A DNA stretch of 64,000 bases, taken from positions 57,642,528-57,706,527 of the forward strand of contig OY720345.1 in the NCBI GenBank assembly GCA_963082975.1, given 5' to 3'. This document shows, piece by piece, positions 50,061 through 62,065 of this stretch. Numbering within the stretch: the first letter of the stretch is position 1; every line of letters begins with the position of its first letter. The stretch is from Labia minor. Its lineage: Eukaryota > Arthropoda > Insecta > Dermaptera > Spongiphoridae. The position numbers and the translations under genes are program-made. Under the pieces are notes generated by a model that was not told the DNA's origin, did no database searches, and saw only the letters and a list, made by a program, of their open reading frames with translations.

Positions 50061-52439
50061 ATAAATAAACAATTCAATATTACATTGTCTCTTGTATTTT
50101 CATTTATTTTATATATCTTCAAAATGTTAATTATATACAATGATTTTGTTATAATTAATTATGAATATTTTTTAATTTTTTAGTTAAAGAAAAAATTGTC
50201 AAATTTTTACAATTTTAGGATATAAATAATTGAAAAATAAATGAATAATAAGACACTTACTAACATTTAGAATAAATTAGATAACTCGACTTGAAAATAT
50301 TATTATAATTGAAATAAGCCAATGTTATTTTATTAAAATTTATTGAAATTAATAATCTATTAAAAATTTTCCTCTAAATAAAATTTTAATAAAACCTCGT
50401 GAATAATAATGAAATGTTTAAAATTTATATTATTTAAAATATTTTAAATATCTATCTAATTCCGATCTTAGAAAATGAGAAGAAGAAAAAATAGTATTTA
50501 AAAATATTTTCATAATAGATACTAAAATGAGTAAACAACTTTTAAACAAGTTTGAAATTCATTTTAGCACCATATTATAATTTTATTTAATTTTAATATA
50601 TAATCCCGTTTAGAGACTTCCATGAGAGGAGACCGAATACATATTTATTTAAAAACCAATCTCAAAAATACTAAAATCTTATTTGGGGATCATCAAAACA
50701 TGTCATTTAACAGTAAATTAAAAAAATTAAATGCCAATTATTTTTTTTTATAATATAAATAAAAATCAAATTAATATTAGTAATATATTTATTTATAAAA
50801 CGGTTTATGAGAAATAAATGAGTAATTTTTCTTTGAACAAAATAAATAAATAAATTGTTTATTTATTCCTTTTTATTAATAATAATTTCAAATCATATTA
50901 ATCATCATAATCATTATTTGAAGACACAAATTTCTGAAAAAAAAGAAAAAAAAACATCCGGTAATTTGATAGTAATATGATGAGAATCCATACAAGTTTC
51001 GTTAGAGAAACTTGTTCAACATTTTACGATGCACCAAGATTTTCGCGAAAGGCCACATTTATAGCAAATTTAACCCTAGCAATTAAAACGGATAGCAACA
51101 CTTCAAGATAAATTGAGTCATTTGGTATAGCTTATAAATTTCCAAGTTGCCTTCATATAGAGTTTAATGCATATTATTAATACTAACATTATCTAATTGC
51201 TTTGAATTATTATGAATATAAATTAAAGTTTATGAAATTAATTAAAATCTAACTAGAGGTAAAAATATATTTATTAATTATTTTTAAATAGCAAAAAAAG
51301 GAGATATAATTATATATTTTGCTTTTTTTATATTTTTGAAATTTTCTTTTATCGTTATCACTTATTGTAAAAAATTTAAATAAATAATAGTAAAATCTCA
51401 ATATAATTTATTTTATTCTTATAAAAATAAATATAAAATAGGTAGATACGATCCTATTTTAATTGATAACTTAAGAAAAATTAAAACTGATTCAATTTTG
51501 GTTTATTTTAATTTCATCTTAATTATTATTATAAAAATTCAAATAAATATATAATTATAATAAAAATTATATTTAGATAAAGGTATCGCGAATGTCAATC
51601 TTTTTCAAAAAATAAACAATCTGTATTTCTGTAAATCTTTGGACTCCATTTATTATGAATATTTCTTAATAAAGTTTTTAGAATTTTTAATCAAAATGTA
51701 ATTTGAAATTAGATTAATATATATAAACTATAAACCATCGTAAAATTTTAAGATTATTAATCTTTTTGTGAACAATTTAAATATATGTACTTCAAAAAAT
51801 TAGCAATATAATAAAAATATATAATTTATATGAAATTAAGATAGTGTGATAATAATTATATCTGAATAAAGATCGTGCCTTTCACTCTAATCTAAACTTG
51901 TGTATATATAATATTATCAATACTTTCGAAATAATTGTCAGGGTCGAAGAAATTAAGCTTGGACATGAGCATTTGCAATAAGAAGAATAAAAATTATTGC
52001 TAACAAATCCAAATAATTAAACATCTAATATAATATATAATTTCCGATGTTTGAAACATTATGAAGTTAGGTATGTGATGTCTGAAATATTGTGAAGTTA
52101 GTTACAAATCTAGTTTAAACATAAATTGCAAACACCGTTTGCAACGGGTTCGTCTAGTTAATAATAATTGATTACTTAGAATATATTTTTTGTGATATGT
52201 GAAGTCAATTATAAAATACTTTTATTGAAGAGAATAAATAGAAATTTCTTATACCGATTGATTTTATTAAAGGAAAATATGCAAAAAAATGCAAATGATA
52301 TTATATAATAGGAAAAGAAAAATTCCAAGGAATCTAGAAAGGTTGTTTATAGGTTGCTGAGTGACCCAATTAGTTTCGGTACTGAATTCCAGATTAGATA
52401 TAAATATGTAATTGGTGTATTTGACAGATTAGTGCTTGA

Positions 52440-52830
52440 AACAGATAATGAGTGGAATACAAGATAGCGGGAGTGGATGGAAGAGTTCTCCCCTTCGATG
52501 AAGGTTCCCCTCCCGACAACCGTGTCAGTGGTCGCGAAGGTCGGGAATTGGCCGGCCACGGCCACGGCCACGGTACAAGGAAGTAACTCGACGACGTTAA
52601 ACGGACGTCGCGCCGGCTCTGACGTGGCGCCGATCCTTACTACGCCGGGAGCACATGGCGCCGGGATACTACACCACGTGCCGCCCAACTCCCTCCATTG
52701 AGAAACTTCGGGGCGCCTGTCATCTCACACGGGAACACACACCTTCGATACGTTCAATAGGGTAGCCAGTGCTGCACTCCGTGGCCAGAGTCACCCACCA
52801 CAAACGCTCATAGGGGAGGGAGACATCACT
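52440..52830. promoter_or_regulatory. CpG-rich island upstream of the seen ARID2 exons
   Basis: CpG-dense sequence with GGCCACGGCCACGGCCACGG and GACGTCGCGCCGG-type motifs. Open frames exist on both strands (plus 52477-52701, minus 52688-52347), as expected by chance in GC-rich DNA. It may be a promoter for ARID2 or a nested gene, but I found no ARID exon between it and 47321. Confidence 0.4.
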
Positions 52831-53302
52831 ATTCACAAAGATTTCATTCAATATTATTCGAAATCACCAATGGAATTTGGTAATTAATTCACCATCTGCT
52901 ATTGAATGGTACAAATAGTCTTCTTCAATACATTGGTTGGAGAAAAATGAAAAAATTCTAGTTTAAATCAAATACAATATCACATTCACAAGTATTTTGG
53001 ATCAAATTTACTTTATTATTTAATTTAAATCCAGGCAGTTCTTATTTATTTCAACCTGAGCCCCAATTTATACTTCATCGGGAGACGCGTCGTTATATGT
53101 TTATAATCTTATAATCTTTAAATCTTTAATAAAATCATCTGTTATTTCTCAATTCTTTTCACCTTCTTTTTGTACCTTTATTCGCATCTCTGATCTTTTA
53201 TTTGTTTTTTTCCTTGGTAATTGTTATTCTTCCATTCTTCTCACTATCCTCAAACAAAGAGAAATAATCTTAGGTCACTAATGATTTTCATTTCTAATTT
53301 CA

Positions 53303-54480
53303 TTATTATGTCGCCACCGAGATCACGAAAATTTTCTATTTGAAGTTTTTGAAGGTTCCCGTATCATTTTCACCAAGGTTGAGAAAAATGTTTATCTCTC
53401 TCTCTCTCGGTGTGTGTGTATAGGCAAGATTACGCAAAAACGGTTTGAACTAGAATCATGAAATTTGGTACACGGGCATTATTCAAAATTTGAAGTTTTC
53501 TATCAACTTTTATAGCTCAATCGGAAGAGGGTTATTACCTACAACGTTTTCATTTTTACCGACCGACGATAGTAAGGGAGGTATTGTTTTAACACGAAAT
53601 TTCACATGTGGAGATTTTCACATATCTCCACGAATCATGCATTTTCTTAACAGAAAAAAGTATTTTTAGCATGATGTCTGTCCGTCTGTCCGTCCGTCCG
53701 TATAGATGTGTACAGCCTGAACGGCTCAACCGATTTTGATGAAATTTGGTATATTTACTTAATGCATCGGTGGGATGAATTGATCAACTTTTGGTGCAAA
53801 TCCGGAAACCGGAAGTGGTAGTATTAGCAATCGACGATAGGAAGGGAAGGGTTATTTTCACACCAAAGGAGATTTTTTTATAAATCACCACAAATCATGC
53901 ACTTTGTATTGGTTGGGAAAATCATATTTATTAGTTTTTTCTTGATTTAAAATTATATGACGTCATCCAGTCATTCATGACGTCACAGCCTGGTCTTGCA
54001 TATATATTATAAATAAAATAAAATTAAAAATGTTTATATTTATTATTTATGTATCCATATCTTTTTTTTATTACATTAATAGATATATTAAAATTATTTG
54101 AAATTGTTTCTGTAGCTGGAAATTAATTTATTTAAAACCGTCGGTCGGTTCGGACCTGGCCACAGGTCAACTTATTTCTTCTAAAGTGACCGTAAAAATA
54201 AAGATATATGTTTGATAGCTTTTCACATGATTAAAAATTGTATAAAACTGCTATATATAGAATTTCAGCTTGACTGAATCGCTCAAAGTACCGGAAATAA
54301 TTTTTTAACCCTGCAAATTACGCGCCAGTAAGTGACGTGGTGCCATCAACAAAGAGACGCTGGTTTATTAAATATTATTTATTAATTTTAATTTATAATT
54401 TAATTAATTAAATTTAATTTAAATATAATGTGTCAATTAATCAAATCCACATTGCGAGATAGTCGAGTGGAGACATTCCA
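53303..54480 (+). repeat. Helentron-like repeat, family A, copy 5 (split by a family B insertion)
   Basis: 5' part 53303-53556 and 3' part from about 54173 to 54480 together cover the full-length copy at 43982-44576. They are separated by a family B element. It ends GCGAGATAGTCGAGTGGAGA then CATTCCAG. Confidence 0.8.
53557..54172 (+). repeat. Helentron-like repeat, family B, copy 2 (nested)
   Basis: Starts after a T run with ACCGACCGACGATAG. It has a central (TCCG)n-type microsatellite (about 53684-53702), a 3' subterminal CGTCGGTCGGT (inverted copy of the start), the hairpin GACCTG-GCCA-CAGGTC and the end AACTTA. It has the same subTIR plus hairpin layout as family A. It sits inside the T-rich stretch of family A copy 5. 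Confidence 0.8.
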
Positions 54481-54985
54481 GGTTATTTTAATTTGTTTTA
54501 TACCCAAAACAAAATGTGAATTTTTCAATAAAGCATTTTATTTTGGAATTATTATGTTTTTAATGATATATTTTTGATCTTATAATGATAAAAATAATCA
54601 AATTTCTTGATATTTGGTATGTTATTGTAAGTCATTCAATTATTGAGCCTTTTTTTCCTTTTTATAAAGAAATATTTATATAAAAAGATTTAATCGGATT
54701 TGATTTTTTTTTTAATTTTAATAGGCTTTAGGTATATCTCATTAATATTCAATGAGGACAAAGCTTATGAAACAAGTAAGAGCATATTTACATAAAACAA
54801 ATAATAATGATTAATAATATTGAACAAAGAGAAAGACAAATTGATTTATATAAATACATATTTTCTTTTGGAAAAATTATCATTGACGTATATGAAAATT
54901 GATTTCTATTAATTTAACTCACTCGAGTGAATTGTTAGATAAATTTTAAGAAAATGAACAATATTTGTAATTAATTGATAAAAAA

Positions 54986-55014
54986 CAATACCTCCCTTAC
55001 TATCGTCGGCCGGT
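54986..55014 (-). repeat. Family B 5' end fragment
   Basis: On the minus strand: ACCGGCCGACGATAGTAAGG then GAGGTATTG, the first bases of family B. Only this short end is present. Confidence 0.6.
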
Positions 55015-56557
55015 TAAGAATAAAGGAAAATAAAATAAATTAATTTTTATTGATAAAAACTATAATGAAAGAAAAGTAAAAAAAAGAAGAGAAAGAAAAA
55101 TTCATCCAGAAAATAAAAGAAAAATATTAATTGGAGTGGGTATTGACGAATAAAAACTGAATTGATTTTTCAAATAAATAAATAAACTAATATATGGGTT
55201 TTAAAAAAAATCAACGATTTATCAGGATTCGATAAAAACACCGTTCTATAATTGCTTTAAAAAAATTGAATTTTTAAAATATAATCAACATCAAAAAAAC
55301 AATGAACATATTCCCAATATGACACTTTTCATTTGTATAATTTCTACTCAAAGGTCAAAAATATAAAATCTTTAAAAACAAAATGTTAATAAAAGAAAAT
55401 GGTTCCAGTCCTCAAATACCATTTTTGATTATTATAAGGTTGACTCAATTAATATAGTAATGTTGTGTGGATAATTTTATTTAATTTAAATTAAAAATCA
55501 GAAAATGCTCAAGTCATTTAAGTAATAATCCCTATCGATGTTGTTCAAATTAAATTCTAAAATATAAGTCTAATAATCTTTCCTCAATGCAATGATTATT
55601 ATATATAATATATAATAATCCTCTTAATTTATAAATTAACAATATTTAAATAACCTAAAAAAAAAATCTAGAATTTTTGTGATAATGATTTTTATTATGA
55701 AAAGTTTGTACTTGATTGTATAGTTAAATTGATTCCTCTTCTTTCATACCTAATTTAAAATTATTTATAATCAAATAATCTATTATTATATACGTATATT
55801 CAATTTAAAATGATTCATTTATTCCTAATATTTATTAATGTTGATAAAGATTAGCCATATATATATATATAAACTGACTTCATTATATAAATTAAGATTT
55901 GATAAATAATGAAAAGAACTTAATTAGTAATTCTCTAATGAATAATGTACTAAAGATTGCATTCAAATGCGAATATTTAAATTTGAATAAAAAATCGCAT
56001 TTATTTTTCTTTTTAGATGTTAAAAAATTCAATAAATTACAAGCCTACTGAATGAAATATAAAAAATTAAAGAAATTTGAAATGTAAATATAATTAATTT
56101 AATATTTTATTAAAGGATGATAATACATATTCCTAATATAGATGATTATTTGAATTTTATTATATATATATATATGTATTTGATTTTCAATTTTTCATAA
56201 TTTGTACTATAAAACATTAATATTAAGATACTTATTTTATTTAAATTTTTTATTAATGTCTGAAAGGAAAATCAAGGTAACAGATACCACTCAAGAAAAA
56301 AGAGTCTTGTGAGGAGATTTTTTTTTCTATATTTCACAATCATTTAATTATTAAATGAATCAACATAAGAATTATAGTCTTATTAAAATAAACGTCTTCG
56401 AAGATTCTGAATAATAGGTAAATAGAAAAATAAATAAAAATAAGAGGAAAATATATAAATAATTATGGATGATATCATGAAATAACAAGGACACGGAGTT
56501 CTTTTGATTTACATATTTATAAATTTAATTATCATTTACGAATATCAATATTTTTTT

Positions 56558-56596
<39 letters not shown>

Positions 56597-58330
56597 TAGC
56601 ATTCTTTAAGGTAGGTAATTTTATTTTTATTTTTTATTTTTTATTAACATTTCCGTTTAAATTTAATATTAATTAGACGTACAAATAATTGAATAATATC
56701 CATCTAAGGTTTCATTTAAAATATCTGATGTGAGAAAGAGAGAGATAGATTGATATGTTATTTGTGATGTTTAATTAGAAATTTTAAACTCATTATGAAA
56801 TTTCAATTATAGTTAATTAAATTGTTTAAATCGAGAGATAGAGAGGATATTTATTTAATGATAAAATAAGTATATATTGAATTATAATATGTGGATTATT
56901 TTTTCTGGATAATATTAAGAAAGATCTTAGATTAGTTGATTTGAATAAAATTAATATATTATCATAAAATGATCTGCAGATATAAAAAATTTATTATTTA
57001 ATAAAATATTAGCTTCAAAAAATACAAATGTTTCAATATAATGAAACTATTTATAAGAATGTTCTTGAATTGTATTATTAAATCTTTCACGTTCTTTTTT
57101 TTTTATCTGACAACAGAACATTTTTCTTTTTTTTTTGTAGGAGAAGTCAAGAACGTGAATTCAAAGGATCAGTTGAAAGAAAAAAAAACATTGGATTTAA
57201 GATAACAAAGAGAGGGGGAAAATATTCATGTATTCATTATTTTAATTTGAAGGTAATTTAATTAACATCATTACTGAAAGATCTCATTTAATGATGTTTT
57301 TTATAATTATTTTAATAAAATAATGTCTATAGATATATAAATTAAATTATTTTATAATAGAAAAGAAGTATTGAAATAAATAATATTTTTATTCAGGGTA
57401 AAGATTTTTACCTCTGGAAATTTACAGTATTTTTATCTTTATTGTCTGCTACCTTACATTTCTTTTCATGTTCTATAATTCTTTTGTCACAAATGTTGAA
57501 ATCACCTCTGGAAAATCTATTTTCGCAAAGTTCTTTCTATTGTTTCTTCGTACTTTCCATTACTTCGAGATTAGCAACTTTATTTTCTCAATTTTAATTT
57601 AAGTTTTAGAAAAGGATAAAAATCCGATGCTACTAAAACGTTAGAAAAAGGAAAGAGTTTGATATTTCACCTGAAAAAAGAATGAAATCATAATATATAT
57701 ATTTATATCTATAAATAACAATATTAGTGTATGGAATGGAGCTTATTGGAATATACAATTAGAAACTAAGAAGTATTGAGAGCATTTTAAGTTAAAAAGT
57801 ATGCCAATTAAGATAATTTAATATGTAAAATTTAATTAAACAAAATTTATATTTTATGAATCGGAAAATTAACAATAAAAAGAATAGTAATTTAATTATA
57901 ACAATTTTTTTCAAAGTAGCAAAGAGTACATATTTATTTTAAGAAAGTATTAAATAAAATTTAAAAAAAATTCTTCATTTATAAAAGATTTAAGAAAAAA
58001 ATAAAAAAACAAGAAAATTACTTATTTTAAAAATTTATTTGATTTAATTAACTAAAAAAGACAATGGGTTTTCTTTGTTATATTAATTTATTAAATAAAA
58101 TATACGTCAAAACAAAAAGGATATTTTTATAAGCTTGTTATTAACTTCACTTTTCTGTCTGTTTGTAATGTTCAAAATTTGTAATTGGATTTTAACCCAC
58201 TTCTACTTGAGCGATTTCGCTAAAATTTGAAACGTTTATTGAAAGTCGATGACACTGCAAAAATAAATATTTTGAATTTTTAAAAAATACGGATTTTAAA
58301 AATTTGTGAATTTAATTATATTATATAGAA

Positions 58331-58510
58331 CAGAGGTTCCCAAACTTTTTTTTTAGAACCATATTGAATTATAAGATAATATAATGTTAGTAAATAGGTA
58401 CTATCAGTGTATGTTGAGATCCACTGTCGTGGACCCCTATTTTCACTTTATGGACCCCCAAATTTTTTTCGCTGGCGTAGACCCCTGAGGCTCGATATAG
58501 ATCCCTGATA
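58331..58510. mobile_element. hAT-like end fragment
   Basis: Left end CAGAGGTTCCCAAACTTTTT is typical of hAT non-autonomous elements, and the interior has repeated GTGGACCCC and GTAGACCCC motifs. A matching right end was not found, so it is probably truncated. Confidence 0.4.
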
Positions 58511-60500
58511 TAGAAAATAAAAAATATAAAATTAAATATAATAATATTAAATTCTTTACCTACTACTTATATTCAAATGCGTCTACGCTTTTTTTTGGGC
58601 ATATGTAAAGGATTAATATTCAAGGTTTAATATTTTATTTTTTATTTTTTAGGGCATTTTTGATTAAATTTTTTATTTATTAAATTATTGAACGTTAAGA
58701 TTGATTCATTTTACTAATACATAGGACGAATTTATTAGTCATTTCCTTAATTTTTAGATTTAATGAGCCAATGAAAAAACACAAGAATAATATTTAGGTT
58801 TAAGTTTGTTAAAATCTTCTAAATAAATCCTTATGAAATTTTTTTTTATTTTTTGAAAGTTGATATAACAAAGCAGAAAAATTGGTTGTTCAAACTTAAT
58901 GTTGAAGTAGAAATACAATTTAAATTTTTTATGTTTTATAAATTTAACCTATGATGATGCATCTCATGAGACTTATTGAGTTTAGTAAAGAATAATGATT
59001 TTATTTATTTAAATAAAATATGATAATATTAAAATTTTCCACTAGTAATAAAAACTAAAAATAAATTGAATATCATAAAATATTATTTACACTCATTGAA
59101 AACAACACGTAGGTATGTAATCAATGGTTGCAGTATTGATTATGAATTTATATAATCTTTGTAACATCTAATAATGATACTTGTCTTATCAACAACATTC
59201 GTTCACAGAGTCCTTTAAAGTTCTATTTTTTAGATATATATAAATCATATAACGAATTTGGTAATTAACATGTTACATTCCAACAATCTTTTCCTTTAAG
59301 GATGCAATCGGAGCTTAGGAACCCATTCTGTGACCCTTTAGACCTCTTCTAACCCTTCACACTCTCTCTAAATACCATTTTGTGTTGCCAACAACCAGTA
59401 GGTCTTTTTGTTTATTTAAACATTTTCCATGTTGAATATATCTCAGTTCATTAAAGAAAAAATATAAATTCCGATCTTGTCTCTTAACTTGTTCCTAGAA
59501 ACGTGGTCTGCCTATCCATAGTGTTTTTCATTATATATTTTTTTGTTTTATTTATTCAAAATTTATTTAAAATTAAATTGAAATTTCTAAAAAAAAAAAT
59601 ATCAATCGACTTCAACTAATTTAATTTTATGATTTAAATTTTGAAATTAAAAAAAAAGTTTTTTTTCCCCTCATTTAAATAGAAATTGTTATTGATTTTT
59701 TAAAAAATATAATTATATTTATTTTTTTTCAACCAATGATTTATTTTTATATATTTTTATTATGATCTATATTTTATTTTCCCACAAGGATATATTGCCT
59801 AGAGATATAATTATTATTTTCGATATACTTATATATACATAATATAAAAACTAGGTCTTTCATATTTTTTTTTCTAATTAAGCGTTATTTGCAAAGAATA
59901 AGGATTCCGAAAAGAAATTGCCCAGATCATGAAATGCAAATGACTTGAAAAAGTTTTTCTCTTAGAAAGTTAAGTCAAAATAAAGTTTTCAAGAGGTTCA
60001 AATATGAACGAACTCCACCACACACCAACAAGCAACAAGGAAGATCAACGAAGTCATTGGGCCAGATGAGATCCTAAAAAAGAAAAAGAGATAGATAGAC
60101 AAGTGGAGTGAAGAAAGGAGCTGACAGTGGAGGTTATGAGGATCTTTGCAGCCTCTTGAAAGCGAAAGAAATGAAATGGGCAAATGACACCGAGATCGGA
60201 TTTCTCGGGATTCTGAAGCTTAAAAATAAACAATCCTCATAAAACTTCATTTATCGACGATAAAAGAAGATGAAAATTTTTTCTAAGGATCGTTCTTGAT
60301 ATAGGGCTAATATTATATTTATTTAGATATTTCTACTCAATATTTTGCAAAGGAATTAATTAAAAATATATAAATACATTGTGAAAGGAGAGTTGCACGA
60401 TAAATAGACGTTTTCACGATTGATAATAAAAATTAAAACTAAAAATGATATTCAAATTTTAATAATTTTCTATGTTAAATTTTAACAAATAAAAAAATAT

Positions 60501-61016
60501 AGTGTCTCCACTCGACTATCTCGCAAATTTGAATTGGATTAGTTAACATATATTATATTTAAATTAAATTTAATTAAAATTAGTAAATATAAATTAAATC
60601 AGCGCGTGTTTGACTCTTTGTTGATGACACCACGTCACGTGCTGCCAGTCAACGTGTTAAAAAATTAATTCCGGTACTTTCAGCGATTCAATCAAGCTGA
60701 AATTCTATATATAACAGTTTTATACAATTTTTAATCATATGAAAAACTATCAAACATATATCTTTATTTTTACGGTTAGTTTGGAGGAAAAAAAAATCAA
60801 AACGTTGTAGGTAATGGTCTTCTTCTCTAAAGTTGAGAGAACAATACCAATACCAAATTTCATGATTCTAGTTCAAACCGTTTTTGCGTAATCACACATA
60901 CAGAAACACAGACATTTTTCTCAATTTTAGTGAAAAAAACTCAGGGACCTTCAAAACGTATAAAAACATCAAAATCTGGACATCGAAAATTTTCGTGATC
61001 GCAATGGCGAGATAGG
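60501..61016 (-). repeat. Helentron-like repeat, family A, copy 6
   Basis: Minus-strand copy: the plus sequence starts AGTGTCTCCACTCGACTATC (the 3' end reversed) and ends GATCGCAATGGCGAGATAG (the 5' end reversed). The central microsatellite is shortened. Confidence 0.8.
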
Positions 61017-61794
61017 AAAGTTACGAAAGGATTCTCAAGGTTAGCCAAAAGATCAAAATTTAGATAAATAGGTATTCAAAATTTGTATTAAAAATAATAA
61101 ACTTATTAATATATAAATTCATATATTACCATATATTTTTTTTTATATCTATTATCTAAAGAATGTGTATCATAATTAATAAATCATTTCATTTCATTTT
61201 AGAATTTGTTTATAATTTTTAAACTTAAAAGATATAAAAAAAAAATCAATAAATTTAAAAAATCCTATGACTACGCTTTTAATGATTCAAAAATAAGTTT
61301 GAATCATTCTGTGCTATTTATCTTGGCAAAAATGAGAGTGAAATGTAAATAAAAAAAAGGTATTTTTACTTCCCTTCAAAATTCTAAGAAACGATCTTAA
61401 ATAAGTCAAAACAATTATGATATATCGATTTTGATATAACAAATTATAGATTTCATATATTTAAATAAAACTTAATCTGACAAACATTTATAATTGGTAC
61501 ATAATTTATATATGGACATTTATTAGATGAAATTCAATTATACTTAAACATTTACATTGGAAATAATATCTATTTCTAGAAATTCTCATTGAAACATATT
61601 GATTGGAATTATAGATTTTATTTTTGATTCAAAACAAATATAATTCTTAATTAAATAAAATATTTTTTATTGATTAGAAATTAAAGAAAATGCTTTAAAA
61701 ACAAATCTCATAAATTATTATTGTACGAAATATTTATTTATTCAATTGTATTGTAGAAATAGTATAATTTATATGTATAATTAAAAAAAAACCT

Positions 61795-62065
61795 CTGACT
61801 TATGTACGTCGTATGGAAGGACAACGCCTATCAAGTCGATTAAATCAATTAGGTGTCCTATGATCAGTAGAACGGGTCCTATCAACCTTTACCTTGATTC
61901 TCTTGATCGGAGGCGCTACTTTTTAACAAGTACTTTCCTAATTTGGATCCCGGAGACTTGATTGACTCCGTCCCATGAGACCCCAACTAGAGAAATTCCA
62001 TTGCCAAGCCTGGGACTTGAATCCGGGTCCATAAGAAGGTGAGGCAGCGGTGAGCGCCTCATTTA
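61795..62065 (-). repeat. SINE-like or gene-derived GC-richer repeat
   Basis: On the minus strand GAGGCGCTCACCGCTGCCTC is followed by GGATTCAAGTCCC, which resembles a Pol III B box. About 200 bp of mixed-composition sequence follow. Only one copy is in the window, so repeat status is inferred from sequence style. Confidence 0.4.

Noticed and set aside
49934..50140. Missing ARID exon of ARID2
   Set aside because: The minus-strand peptide (FARPSRPDLCELLQRLQS) does not match the ARID fold, and the frame does not end in the Arg codon needed before 47321.
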